From: Dactylosporangium sp. AC04546
Lineage (GTDB): Bacteria; Actinomycetota; Actinomycetes; Mycobacteriales; Micromonosporaceae
Direction: 5' to 3'
Length of the DNA stretch: 64,000 nucleotides
Assembly: GCF_022095675.1 (NCBI RefSeq)
Contig: NZ_JAHYSG010000034.1
Location: 1 to 64,000, forward strand
Part shown: one piece after another, positions 8,719-16,714 of the stretch
Layout of the letters: the number at the start of each line of letters is the position of its first letter
Position numbering within the stretch: position 1 is the first letter of the stretch
Position numbers and translations under genes: made by a program
Notes under the pieces: generated by a model
What the model saw: the letters and a program-made list of their open reading frames with translations, nothing else
Databases searched by the model: none
What the model was told of the DNA's origin: nothing

Positions 8719-9546
8719 CTACCAGCGGGTCAGCGCCGCGGCGTCGGCGAGGAAGCGCCGGTCGGCTGCGGCCGAGCCGGCCGAGAGGTGCGTCGTCGTC
8801 GAGAAGTTGTGCAGGAGGCCGGGTTCGGTCCGGTGTCGTACCGCCACGCCGGCCCGCCGCAGCCGGGACGCGTACCGGTCGCCGCCGTCGCGCAGCGGGT
8901 CGTGCTCGGCGGTGACGACGAGCGCCGGCGGCAGCCCGGTCAGGTCGGCCTCGAGCGGGCTCGCCGCACCGGCCGGCGCCCACCAGGTGAGCCACTCCCG
9001 CAGGTCACGGATCTCCAACGTGTAGCCGGTCCCCTTCTCGGCGACGCTCGGCTCGGCCAGCGCGAGGTCGGCCAGGGGGCAGGTCAGCAGCTGGGCGGAC
9101 AGCCGCTCGCGGAAGCGCAGCGCGGCCTGCATCGCGAGGAAGCCGCCGGCCGAGTCGCCGGCGACGGCCACCCGCCCGCCGTCGGCGAGCTCGTGCTCGA
9201 CCACCGCGACGACGTCGTCCACGCCGGCCGGGAAGGGGTGCTCGGGTGCCCGGCGGTAGTCGACGGCGACGACGGTGTGCCCGGTCGCCGCGGCGAGCCG
9301 CCGGCAGAAGGCGTCATGCGTGTCCAGGTCACCGAGCACGAACCCGCCGCCGTGGGCGAACACGATCCGGTCCGGGCCCTGGAGGTACCGCCGGATCCGA
9401 CGCCCGGAAACGACCGTCATGTCCGGTCCGGGCGGGCGCAGCGCAGCCCGCTCGCGGGACCCGCTCCGGAGCGCGGCCACGTCGTCGAGGGTGGTCGGCG
9501 GTCCGGGGGCGCCGACGATGGAGGCGAGGTAGTCGTCGGCGTACAT
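8719..9546 (-). CDS. HSL-family alpha/beta hydrolase (esterase)
   Basis: A 275-residue esterase of the hormone-sensitive-lipase type. The oxyanion motif H-G-G-G-F and nucleophile elbow G-D-S-A-G-G are intact. The acid residue lies in the T-A-E-H-D-P-L-R-D region and the histidine in the G-L-L-H-N-F segment. The ATG at 9546 overlaps the TGA of the upstream VOC gene (ATGA), so the two are translationally coupled. A longer frame reaching 10041 is only a shadow of the VOC gene. It probably hydrolyses short-chain esters; the substrate is unknown. Confidence 0.92.
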   Translation of the reverse strand: MYADDYLASIVGAPGPPTTLDDVAALRSGSRERAALRPPGPDMTVVSGRRIRRYLQGPDRIVFAHGGGFVLGDLDTHDAFCRRLAAATGHTVVAVDYRRAPEHPFPAGVDDVVAVVEHELADGGRVAVAGDSAGGFLAMQAALRFRERLSAQLLTCPLADLALAEPSVAEKGTGYTLEIRDLREWLTWWAPAGAASPLEADLTGLPPALVVTAEHDPLRDGGDRYASRLRRAGVAVRHRTEPGLLHNFSTTTHLSAGSAAADRRFLADAAALTRW

Positions 9547-10160
9547 CAGTCGCGGCCCTGCCAGGTGGTGATGCACGCCTCGTTGCCCTCGGCGTCGGCG
9601 AGGACCCAGAACGCCGGCGCGTGGGCGGCCGACACGAGCGTCCCGCCGGCCGCGAGCGCCGCCTCGATGCGGGCGGGCGCCTCGTCGTGCGGGACGGAGA
9701 TGTCGAAGTGGATGCGGTTGCGCTGCGGCCGCGGCGCGTCCATCTGCTGGAACCACACCGCCGGCCCGACCCCGAGCGGGTCGACCACGGCGTTCGGGTA
9801 CCCCTGCTCGTCCTCGTAGGCGAAGATCGCCCGCCAGAACGGCTTGACCGCCGGGATGTCGAGCGCGTCGATGGCCAGCTCGACCAGCTGGGTGCCGCCG
9901 GGCTCGGTGGCGAGGCCCGCCTCGCGCACGGCGGCGGTGAGCCGGCGCGCCGGCTCGATCGCCTCGGCCGGCAGCGTGAGCAGGACGTGGTCCCTGGTGA
10001 GCTGGAGCTGGAGCCGCTCGTCGCCGGCGGCGGCGGCGCACCGGGCGGCGACCTCCGCCGCCTGCCCGATGGAGCCGACCGGCACCGTGGCGCGGATGGT
10101 GCCGAGGACGTACCGCCAGCCGAGGTCGCCGACGGCGTCCTGAATCTCCGAACGTTTCAC
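9546..10160 (-). CDS. Two-domain protein: PCD-like segment plus VOC domain
   Basis: A 204-residue protein. Residues about 1-90 resemble a degenerate pterin-4a-carbinolamine dehydratase fold (L-G-W-R-Y start, alternating strands and a helix) but lack the paired catalytic histidines. Residues 95-204 form a glyoxalase/VOC domain with I-D-A-L-D near its start, R-I-H-F-D-I in the middle and a closing D-A-E-G-N-E-A-C. The GTG at 10160 follows the stop of the small upstream ORF by 4 bp and gives VKRSEIQ. The function is unknown; the PCD assignment is tentative. Confidence 0.8.
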   Translation of the reverse strand: MKRSEIQDAVGDLGWRYVLGTIRATVPVGSIGQAAEVAARCAAAAGDERLQLQLTRDHVLLTLPAEAIEPARRLTAAVREAGLATEPGGTQLVELAIDALDIPAVKPFWRAIFAYEDEQGYPNAVVDPLGVGPAVWFQQMDAPRPQRNRIHFDISVPHDEAPARIEAALAAGGTLVSAAHAPAFWVLADAEGNEACITTWQGRD

Positions 10161-10164
10161 GGTC

Positions 10165-10344
10165 CTACATATACAGGTCGACCCCAACGCCGTTGGTGAC
10201 CGCTGCGGCGACCTTCTCCCCGTGCTTGGACCCCATGAGCTGGGACAGCGTGGCGGCCTGGGCGTTGACCTGGGCACGGCGGGCGGCCGGGTCGACCTGC
10301 TGGCCGGCCGACGGGACGCTCCAGGTGGCTGCGGATACGTTCAT
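10165..10344 (-). CDS. Small hypothetical protein, 59 residues
   Basis: A 59-residue protein starting MNVSAATWSVPSAGQ and ending V-G-V-D-L-Y-M. It has no signal peptide or membrane helix and a likely central amphipathic helix. It sits 4 bp upstream of the VOC gene on the same strand and 17 bp after the MFS gene. That spacing and its normal codon use suggest a real gene. The ribosome binding site is weak. Function unknown. Confidence 0.55.
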   Translation of the reverse strand: MNVSAATWSVPSAGQQVDPAARRAQVNAQAATLSQLMGSKHGEKVAAAVTNGVGVDLYM

Positions 10345-10361
10345 GCCACTGCCATCGGCCC

Positions 10362-11552
10362 TCACCCGGCCGACCTGAGGGTTATCCGCCACTGCGCGGC
10401 CAGTCCCGCCGCGGCGGCGAGGACGATCGCCAGGCCGTACCACAGCGTCGTCCGCAGCAGCCCGAGCGGCGCGACCAGCTGCCCCGCCACGATCGCCGGG
10501 ACGCCGAAGGACAGATAGGCCGCGAGGAACACCGCCGCGAACAGCCCGGCCCGCTGGTGCGCCTCGGCGAGCGGCCCGACCGCCCGCAGCGCCCCCGAGA
10601 ACGAGGCGCCGAACCCGGCGCCGCCGATCAGCCCGCCGACCCAGAGCAGCGCGAGCACGTGCCCGGCGAGCCCGGCCACCACGATCGCCGCGCCGGTCAG
10701 CACGGCGGCCGCCCCGAGCACGATCACCCGGCGCGGCGCGTGCCGCCCGAGCACGAACCCGGCGACCGCGGCCGCGGTCGGCGGCACGAACGCGGTGGCC
10801 CCGTTGAGCAGGCCGCTGTCGATGCCGAACAGGTCGCGGATGATCGACGGCGACAGCCCCATGAACAGCCCGGCGAACATCCACGAGGCGAGGTGCACCG
10901 GCGCGGCGGCCGCGAACTCGCGCCGCGCGCCCGGCGGGATGGTGACCCGGGGCCGCAGCGAGGCGAGCGCGCCCGACTGCCGGGTGGCGGTTTCCGCCGA
11001 GGCTGCGGCGGCCACGGTACCGAGGAAGATCAGCACGGCCAGCGTGACGAACACGATGCGGTTCGCCTCGTGGGTGAACTGGACGGCCACGCCGGTGAGC
11101 AGCGCGCCGAGCCCCAGCCCGCCGGCGGGCGCGACGGCCCCGACGATCGCGCCGAGCCGCTTGTGCTCGGGCGGCGCCAGCTCCACGAGCGCCGCCGTGA
11201 AGGCGCTGCTCGCGGCCCCGGTGGCGATCCCCTGCACGACCCGCGCGGCGATCACCCAGCCGATGTTCGGCGCGAACACGAACATGAGCATCGCGACCAG
11301 CTCGACGGTGAGCGCGCCCACGAGCACGGGCCGCCGCCCGACGTGGTCCGACAGCGACCCGACCACCAGCAGGGCGGCGAGGAGGCCGATCGCGTACGCG
11401 GCGAAGGCGATGGTCAGGACCCAGGGCGCGAAGCCCCACTGGCGCTCGAACAACACGAGCAGCGGCGTGGGTGCTCCGGCGGCGAGGTAGAGCGAGGCGA
11501 ACGCGATCCCCGCTCCGGTGAAGGCGAGCCGCGGCGACAGGGTGGTGGTCAT
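10362..11552 (-). CDS. MFS transporter (probable drug efflux)
   Basis: A 396-residue integral membrane protein with about 12 hydrophobic helices. The family loop motif between helices 2 and 3 reads G-S-L-S-D-H-V-G-R-R. The ATG at 11552 has AGGAG 7 bases upstream; the longer frame would cross the operator. The gene is divergent from a TetR repressor, and the 96-bp spacer holds two copies of the same palindrome. That is the classic arrangement of a ligand-induced exporter (inference). The exported compound is unknown. Confidence 0.93.
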   Translation of the reverse strand: MTTTLSPRLAFTGAGIAFASLYLAAGAPTPLLVLFERQWGFAPWVLTIAFAAYAIGLLAALLVVGSLSDHVGRRPVLVGALTVELVAMLMFVFAPNIGWVIAARVVQGIATGAASSAFTAALVELAPPEHKRLGAIVGAVAPAGGLGLGALLTGVAVQFTHEANRIVFVTLAVLIFLGTVAAAASAETATRQSGALASLRPRVTIPPGARREFAAAAPVHLASWMFAGLFMGLSPSIIRDLFGIDSGLLNGATAFVPPTAAAVAGFVLGRHAPRRVIVLGAAAVLTGAAIVVAGLAGHVLALLWVGGLIGGAGFGASFSGALRAVGPLAEAHQRAGLFAAVFLAAYLSFGVPAIVAGQLVAPLGLLRTTLWYGLAIVLAAAAGLAAQWRITLRSAG

Positions 11553-11564
11553 TCGGCGCACTCC

Positions 11565-11586
11565 TAAAGCAAATCCCTTTGCGTTA
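11565..11586. promoter_or_regulatory. TetR operator, MFS side
   Basis: A 22-bp inverted repeat, TAAAGCAAA-N4-TTTGCGTTA, just upstream of the MFS ribosome binding site. It is identical in both arms to the copy at 11617-11638. Two such sites in one divergent promoter strongly suggest binding of the neighbouring TetR protein. Confidence 0.85.
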
Positions 11587-11616
11587 CGCTGAGACGGTAC
11601 CCTTTGACTGAGCACT

Positions 11617-11638
11617 TAAAGCAAAAGTGTTTGCGTTA
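11617..11638. promoter_or_regulatory. TetR operator, regulator side
   Basis: The second copy of TAAAGCAAA-N4-TTTGCGTTA, 52 bp (about five helical turns) from the first. It runs into the AGGAG ribosome binding site of the TetR gene, which is consistent with autorepression. Confidence 0.85.
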
Positions 11639-11648
11639 GGAGTCTCAC

Positions 11649-12179
11649 ATGACGGCCCCAGCCCGCCGGACGGGCGGCCGCAGCGCGGCGGTCCTGACCT
11701 CGATCCGCGCCGCCGTCGAGGACCTGGTCCGCGAGCGCGGCGCCGAGCGCGTCACGATCCCGCTGGTCGCCGAGCGCGCGGGCGTCAACCCGACGAGCAT
11801 CTACCGCCGCTGGGGCGACGCGGCCACGATGATCAACGACATCGCCACGTACCGCCTCGACCCCTCCCGCCCGCTCCCGTCGACGGGCAGCCTGCGCGAG
11901 GACCTGACCGCCTGGGCGGCGGAGATCGTGGCCCACTACCGCAAGCCGGTGAACGCGGCCCTGCTGCGGGCGGGCGTCGCGGTGGCCGGCGAGGGCCCGT
12001 CCGACTGCCTGCGCAACCGCCGCCTGGAGGCCGGGCAGCTGGTCACCGACTCCGCGGTGACGGTCGAGGAGGTGATCGACACGGTGATCGCCCCGATCGT
12101 CTACCGCGTGATCTTCCTACCGGAGACCCTCGACGACGACACCGCCGCTCGCCTGGTCGACAGACTGCTCCCTGCTTAG
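11649..12179 (+). CDS. TetR-family repressor
   Basis: A 176-residue regulator. The N-terminal helix-turn-helix (about 15-60) contains V-T-I-P-L-V-A-E-R-A-G-V-N-P-T-S-I-Y-R-R-W, the usual TetR signature. The C-terminal helices would bind a ligand. AGGAG lies 8 bases before the ATG. It is divergent from the MFS exporter with two shared operators between them and presumably represses both. Its TAG stop is formed at the TA target where a MITE is inserted, and without the element the next gene would follow within about 12 bp. Confidence 0.93.
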   Translation: MTAPARRTGGRSAAVLTSIRAAVEDLVRERGAERVTIPLVAERAGVNPTSIYRRWGDAATMINDIATYRLDPSRPLPSTGSLREDLTAWAAEIVAHYRKPVNAALLRAGVAVAGEGPSDCLRNRRLEAGQLVTDSAVTVEEVIDTVIAPIVYRVIFLPETLDDDTAARLVDRLLPA

Positions 12180-12342
12180 GCCGTGTCCTGCCGGTCATGC
12201 CGGCCTGCGACGGGCCCAGATTCCGCCTGGCGCCACCCCGCGAAAGCCCGGTTACAACACCGGTAGCCTGACTTCCGCGGGGCGACGCCAGACGAAATCT
12301 GGACTCCGTCTCGGCTCGACATGACCGGCAGGACACGGCCTA
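12177..12342. mobile_element. MITE-like element with TA target duplication
   Basis: A 162-bp element (12179-12340) is flanked by TA on both sides. Its perfect terminal inverted repeats begin GGCCGTGTCCTGCCGGTCAT, and the arms continue to pair imperfectly almost to the centre near 12259, for example CAGATT..CTGGCG at 12217 against CGCCAG..AATCTG at 12285. It has no coding capacity. The TA duplication points to mobilisation by an IS630/Tc1-mariner type transposase, none of which lies in this window. Confidence 0.85.
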
Positions 12343-12353
12343 GTGTTGATCGC

Positions 12354-12716
12354 ATGAGCCGACCGCATCTGGTACCAGGACCGGACCATCCGATCACGAT
12401 CGAACCGTCGAACGCCCGCGTGGTCGTCCGCGTGGGTGAGCAGGTCATCGCGGACACGCACGACGCGCTGACCCTCCAGGAGGCGACGTACCCGCCGGTC
12501 TACTACATCCCGCTGTCGGACGTGGACGGGTCCGCGCTGCAGCGCACCGACCACACCACGTACTGCCCGTACAAGGGCGACGCGTCGTACTACAGCATCG
12601 GCGACCTGGAGAACGTGGTGTGGAGCTACGAGACTCCGTACCCGGAGGTGTCCCCGATCGAGAAGCGGGTGGCCTTCTACACCAACCGCGTCGAACTGAC
12701 GGTCGTCAACAGCTAG
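12354..12716 (+). CDS. DUF427 domain protein
   Basis: A 120-residue protein matching the DUF427 family. Recognisable segments are the I-A-D-T-H-D-A-L-T-L core, Y-P-P-V-Y-Y-I-P, the T-Y-C-P-Y-K-G-D-A-S-Y-Y signature and the late V-A-F-Y. The biochemical role of the family is not established. The ATG at 12354 lies 12 bp after the right TA of the MITE, so its promoter must lie in the element, start immediately after it, or reside upstream in the TetR gene. A longer start at 12321 would lie inside the element's terminal repeat and was rejected. Confidence 0.9.
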   Translation: MSRPHLVPGPDHPITIEPSNARVVVRVGEQVIADTHDALTLQEATYPPVYYIPLSDVDGSALQRTDHTTYCPYKGDASYYSIGDLENVVWSYETPYPEVSPIEKRVAFYTNRVELTVVNS

Positions 12717-12749
12717 CGCCGTGACCGCAAACGTTCACAGCGTTGGATG

Positions 12750-12783
12750 ACACGCCGCTCAGCCTCCGGGCCGGGCGGCGTGT
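12750..12783 (+). terminator. Hairpin after the DUF427 gene
   Basis: A perfect 9-bp stem (ACACGCCGC with GCGGCGTGT) closes a 16-base loop, 34 bp after the DUF427 stop. It has no T-run, which is common for actinomycete terminators. It precedes the next gene on the same strand. Confidence 0.6.
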
Positions 12784-12825
12784 GTGGTCTCAGGCTGTGG
12801 CGGTGGCCCCCGTAAGATGTGGCCG

Positions 12826-13569
12826 ATGGGATGGGAGGCACTCGGGCAGTGGGGTGAGGACGCCGCTCGCATCGAGCCGCTCGCCGGCGGGGTCGCCAAC
12901 GACGTGTGGAGCGTGCGCGTCAACGGGCACCTCGCGGTCGGTCGTCTCGGCGCCAGGAGCGACGCTGATCTGGCATGGGAGACCGAGCTCCTGCAATATC
13001 TCGACCGTGAAGGTCTGACCGTGCCGGTGCCGATCCCAACCACGGACGGCCGGCTGTTCGCCGACGGTCTGGTGGTGATGACCTACCTGGAGGGTGGACC
13101 GCCCGAGACGCAGGCCGACTGGCGTCGCGTGGCCGACGCGCTTCGCCAGCTGCATCGGTTGACGCAGGGCTGGCCGCAGCGCCCAGGCTGGCGGTCGTCG
13201 ACCGACCTGCTGCACGCCGAGACCGGGACGAAGATCGACCTCGGCGCGATGCCCGCTGAGGGCGTGGCCCGATGCCGGGCAGCGTGGGCGCGGCTCTCCG
13301 GACGTGAGACATGCGTCGTGCACGGCGACCCCAACCCTCGCAACGTCCGCATGACCGCGACTCACGTCGCGCTGATCGACTGGGACGAAGCGCACCTCGA
13401 CGTCCCCGACCTCGACCTCGTGCTGCCCGACAACGCCGCCGGCCTCGACGACGGCGCGTACGACATCGCCGCGCAGGCGTCGGCCGCATGGGAGGCCGCC
13501 GTCTGCTGGGACGACGAGTACTCAGTCAAGCGGCTCGCCGAAGTCCGAGCGGTCGAAGAACGCGCTTGA
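12826..13569 (+). CDS. Aminoglycoside phosphotransferase-like kinase
   Basis: A 247-residue protein of the APH / choline kinase fold. The catalytic loop is V-V-H-G-D-P-N-P-R-N-V, with the base Asp and metal-binding Asn. The metal-binding aspartate follows in L-I-D-W-D-E-A. The N-lobe is short and the usual nucleotide-binding lysine is not obvious. Starts at 12784 (GTG) and 12817 (ATG) are also possible; none has a good ribosome binding site. It may phosphorylate a small hydroxyl compound; real drug resistance is not implied. Confidence 0.85.
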   Translation: MGWEALGQWGEDAARIEPLAGGVANDVWSVRVNGHLAVGRLGARSDADLAWETELLQYLDREGLTVPVPIPTTDGRLFADGLVVMTYLEGGPPETQADWRRVADALRQLHRLTQGWPQRPGWRSSTDLLHAETGTKIDLGAMPAEGVARCRAAWARLSGRETCVVHGDPNPRNVRMTATHVALIDWDEAHLDVPDLDLVLPDNAAGLDDGAYDIAAQASAAWEAAVCWDDEYSVKRLAEVRAVEERA

Positions 13570-13603
13570 GACGTGGGGCGCGACCAGCCGCCGGGGCCGG
13601 CGC

Positions 13604-14440
13604 TCAGATCTCCAAGAGCCGCGTCGGGCGGAAGCCGAGCAGGGCCGTCGCGGCCGTCGTGTCGATCGGGGTGTTGCGGCCGGGGATCGGCCCGCGGATC
13701 GGGGTGTCCGGGTGGTAGCGGCGGATGAGCTCCTCCGTCGGCCAGGGGGCCAGGGTTTCCGGGGCCGCCAGCAGTACCGCGTGGAAGCCCTCCCCCGGCA
13801 CGGTCACCGCCAGGCGGGCGGCCACGGCGGCGTCCTCCACGTGCAGGTACGACCATGAGTCGTGGGCCATGACCGCCGGGTCCGCGCGGACCGCCCCGGC
13901 CATCCGGCGCAGCTGGTCCCAGCCGGTCGTGTACGGGAAGCGGAGCGAGACCACCGCGACGCCGTAGCGGCGGGCGACCATCGCGCCTGTTGCCTCGTCG
14001 ACCTGCTTCGACAGGGCGTACGGGTCGGCGATCTGCAACGGCGCCCCCTCGTCGAGGGGGTAGTACGGCGGGTGGGCGCCGTGCGGGGAGAACGCCGTGC
14101 CGAACATCGCGTAGCTGCCGGCGAACGCCAGGTGGCGGACGCCGCGGCGGGCCGCCTCCTCCAGGACGACGAACGTCGCCCGGGTGTTGTCGCCGAAGAC
14201 CTCCAGCGGCGTGCCGTGGTCCGGCGACGGGCGGGCCGCCAGGTGTACCACCGCATCCACACCGTCACCGAGCGCGTCGGCGACGGCGGCGGGGTCGCCC
14301 GCCGAGCCGACGACCAGCCGTGCAACCGGCAGGTCGGCGGGTTCGAGCGACAGCCCGACGACCTCGTCACCCAGCGAACCGCACAGCGACACCACGGCCC
14401 GGCCGATGTTCCCACCGGCCCCGGTGACGAGCACCCTCAC
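13604..14440 (-). CDS. NAD-dependent sugar epimerase/dehydratase (SDR)
   Basis: A 278-residue extended short-chain dehydrogenase. The N-terminal Rossmann motif is T-G-A-G-G-N-I-G and the active-site pair lies in Y-A-L-S-K. The GTG at 14440 is preceded by GGAGGGG, and the frame upstream of it is only a shadow of the dehydratase gene. It resembles uronate dehydrogenase or UDP-glucose-4-epimerase-like proteins. With the ManD-type dehydratase 79 bp upstream and a ROK kinase nearby, a role in hexose or hexuronate breakdown is likely (inference). Confidence 0.9.
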   Translation of the reverse strand: MRVLVTGAGGNIGRAVVSLCGSLGDEVVGLSLEPADLPVARLVVGSAGDPAAVADALGDGVDAVVHLAARPSPDHGTPLEVFGDNTRATFVVLEEAARRGVRHLAFAGSYAMFGTAFSPHGAHPPYYPLDEGAPLQIADPYALSKQVDEATGAMVARRYGVAVVSLRFPYTTGWDQLRRMAGAVRADPAVMAHDSWSYLHVEDAAVAARLAVTVPGEGFHAVLLAAPETLAPWPTEELIRRYHPDTPIRGPIPGRNTPIDTTAATALLGFRPTRLLEI

Positions 14441-14519
14441 GGCCCCTCCGCTTCGCTCCGGCACCGCGAGACCTCGCTGAGCCCATGGTGAGCGGCCCCT
14501 CCGCTCCGCTCCGGACCGC

Positions 14520-15818
14520 TCACGGCGCCTCCAGTGCGCCGTCGGGGCGGCGAACCACGGCGGCCCAGCGGTCGAAGAGGAACTTCGTCGGCGGGTACTT
14601 CGCCGCCTCGCGCTCGTCGAGGTCCACGCCCCAGCCGGGCCGGTCGGAGGGGTACATGTACCCACTCGTCACGTCCGGGCAGCCGGGGAAGACCTCGTGC
14701 GTGGCCTCGTTGTACTCGTGCGACTCCTGGAACCCGAACGCCGGGCTCGACACGTCGACCGCCAGGTTGGCGGCCACGCCGACCGGGGAAACGTCGGCCG
14801 GCGAGTGGAACGCCGTGCGCACCCCGCACAGCTCGGCCAGCGCCGCCAGCTTGCGGGTCGGGGTCAGGCCGCCGATCGCCGACGTGTGCAGCCGGATGAG
14901 GTCGACGCCACCGTCGCGGATGAGGCGGGCGGCGTCGACGACCGAGCCGAGCTGCTCGCCGACCGCGAGCGGGACGGGCGACGCGGCGCGGACCTCGGGG
15001 AGCCGGTCGTAGTGCTCCGGCGGGATGACGTCCTCGAGGAACGACAGGCCGTAGGGCTCCAGCGAGCGGGCCAGCACGATCGCCTGCTTCGGGGTGAGCC
15101 GGCTGTGCACGTCGTGCATGAGGTTGATCTCGCGGCCGAGACGGGAGCGGGCCGCCTCGAACAGCGAGGGCGTACCGCGGAGGTACCGCTCGGGATCCCA
15201 CCCGTCGGGATTGGGCGAGCCCGGGTAGTGGCCGCCGGTGCCGGCGGCGCCATAGCTGCCGAGGCCGGGCTCGGCCCGCTGGAGGCGGATGCAGCGGTAC
15301 CCCAGGGCGATCAACCGCGACGCCTCGTCCAGCACCTCGTCGGTCGAGCTGCCGGAGGCGTGCGTGTAGACCTCGACCCCGCCCCGGACCCGGCCGCCGA
15401 GCAGCTCGTACACCGGCAGGCCGGCCCGCTTGCCGGCGATGTCCCACAGCGCCTGGTCCAGGCCGGAGAGGGCGTTGTTGAGCACCGGGCCGTTGCGCCA
15501 GTACGACGAGAAGTGCACGGTGCGGGTGATGTCCTCGATGTCGGCCGGGTGGCGGCCGACGGCGAGCGGGCCGACGTGCTCGGCGACCGCCGCCGCGACG
15601 GCGGCGTAGCGCTGGGTGAACGTCGCGCACCCCAGCCCGTGCAGCCCCGGGTCCGAGGTCTCGACCTTCACGACCACGAGCGGCAGGCCCTCGGGCGCGG
15701 TCACGATCGGCCGCACCGCGGTGATCCGCAGGGAGTCGCGGGCCGGCCAGGGCGGCCGGGCCTCCGGGAGGCCGCCGTCGGGGTCCAGCAAGCGGTTCGG
15801 GTCGTGCTCCGCGGTCAC
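14520..15818 (-). CDS. ManD/RspA-type mannonate dehydratase-like enzyme
   Basis: A 432-residue enolase-superfamily enzyme. The N-terminal capping domain is followed by the barrel with the M-H-D-V-H-S-R-L metal-binding strand, the F-L-E-D-V-I-P-P-E strand and the G-E-Q-L segment. The family member ManD dehydrates D-mannonate to 2-keto-3-deoxygluconate, but many relatives act slowly or on other acid sugars, so the substrate is open. The GTG at 15818 has a strong AGGAGG. The gene is divergent from the ROK kinase with a LacI-like palindrome between them. Confidence 0.88.
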   Translation of the reverse strand: MTAEHDPNRLLDPDGGLPEARPPWPARDSLRITAVRPIVTAPEGLPLVVVKVETSDPGLHGLGCATFTQRYAAVAAAVAEHVGPLAVGRHPADIEDITRTVHFSSYWRNGPVLNNALSGLDQALWDIAGKRAGLPVYELLGGRVRGGVEVYTHASGSSTDEVLDEASRLIALGYRCIRLQRAEPGLGSYGAAGTGGHYPGSPNPDGWDPERYLRGTPSLFEAARSRLGREINLMHDVHSRLTPKQAIVLARSLEPYGLSFLEDVIPPEHYDRLPEVRAASPVPLAVGEQLGSVVDAARLIRDGGVDLIRLHTSAIGGLTPTRKLAALAELCGVRTAFHSPADVSPVGVAANLAVDVSSPAFGFQESHEYNEATHEVFPGCPDVTSGYMYPSDRPGWGVDLDEREAAKYPPTKFLFDRWAAVVRRPDGALEAP

Positions 15819-15848
15819 CAGCTCAGCCTCCTGCCGATCATGTGTGCA

Positions 15849-15858
15849 GTAACGTTAC
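15849..15858. promoter_or_regulatory. LacI-type operator between dehydratase and kinase genes
   Basis: The perfect palindrome GTAACGTTAC has the central CG typical of LacI-family operators. It lies 4 bp from the kinase GTG at 15863 and 30 bp from the dehydratase start. It would block both divergent genes. The cognate repressor could be the LacI protein at 24758 or one outside the window, but the half-site differs from the 24722 operator. Confidence 0.6.
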
Positions 15859-15862
15859 CGCC

Positions 15863-16714
15863 GTGCATGGGTTGGTGCGGGTCCTCGAGGTCGGCGGTAG
15901 TCACGTGACCGCGGCGAGCGTGCAGCTCGACGGGCACCGGGTGCTGGACCGCCAGCGGCACCACCTCGACCCGAGCCGCGACGCGCACGCGATCGTCGGC
16001 GTGCTCGCCGACGCGGCGAAGCGGCTCGACCCGGCCCCCGGCGACCGCTGGGCGGTGGCGATGCCCGGCCCGTTCGACTACGTCAACGGGGTCTCGCTGC
16101 ACGAGGGCGTCGCGAAGTTCGACAAGCTGCACGGGGTGAGCCTGCGCGAGGCCCTCGCGACGGCCATCCCGGCCCGCCCGGAGGCGTTCACCTTTGTCAA
16201 TGACGCCGACGCGTTCCTGCTCGGCGAGTGGGTCGGCGGCGCGGCGGTCGGGGCGAGCCGGGCGGTCGCGATCACGCTCGGCACCGGCATCGGGTCGGGC
16301 TGGCTCGCCGACGGGGCGATCGTGTCGAGCGGCCCCGACGTCCCGCTCGACGGGGAGATCCACTTCTGCGACGTCGACGGCCAGAACATCGAGGACGTGG
16401 TCTCCGATCGTGCGCTGATCCGGCGGTACCGTGACCGCACCGGAACGACCGTGGACGGCATGCGGGGCCTGGCCGATCTCGCCCGCGCCGGCGACGCGGA
16501 CGCCACCGCCGTCGTCGGGGAGGCGTTCGGCGCCCTCGGCCGGCTGCTCACCGAGTGGCTGGTGCGCTTCCGGGCCGAGGTCGTCGTGGTCGGCGGGTCG
16601 ATGACCGGCGCGTGGGACCTCATCGAGCCCGCGCTGGCCCTCGACGTGCCGGCCCGGCCGGTGCCCGACACCGAGCACGCGGCGCTGCTGGGCGCGGCGT
16701 GGGCCGGGCAGTGA
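15863..16714 (+). CDS. ROK-family sugar kinase without zinc motif
   Basis: A 283-residue ROK protein. The catalytic loop is F-V-N-D-A-D-A-F-L-L-G-E-W and the phosphate-binding segment is L-G-T-G-I-G-S-G. The cysteine-rich zinc signature of most ROK kinases is missing; the corresponding segment reads G-E-I-H-F-C-D-V-D-G-Q-N. No helix-turn-helix is present, so it is an enzyme rather than a repressor. The GTG at 15863 was preferred over the frame start at 15842, which crosses the operator. It overlaps the start of the decayed alpha-galactosidase by a few bases and probably phosphorylates a hexose. Confidence 0.88.
   Translation: MHGLVRVLEVGGSHVTAASVQLDGHRVLDRQRHHLDPSRDAHAIVGVLADAAKRLDPAPGDRWAVAMPGPFDYVNGVSLHEGVAKFDKLHGVSLREALATAIPARPEAFTFVNDADAFLLGEWVGGAAVGASRAVAITLGTGIGSGWLADGAIVSSGPDVPLDGEIHFCDVDGQNIEDVVSDRALIRRYRDRTGTTVDGMRGLADLARAGDADATAVVGEAFGALGRLLTEWLVRFRAEVVVVGGSMTGAWDLIEPALALDVPARPVPDTEHAALLGAAWAGQ

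Noticed and set aside
12321..12716. Longer DUF427 protein starting at 12321
   Set aside because: The extra residues are encoded by the terminal repeat of the MITE, so the ATG at 12354 is preferred.
12826..13569. Antibiotic resistance gene
   Set aside because: The kinase fold is clear, but such proteins are very common in actinomycetes and nothing shows drug specificity.
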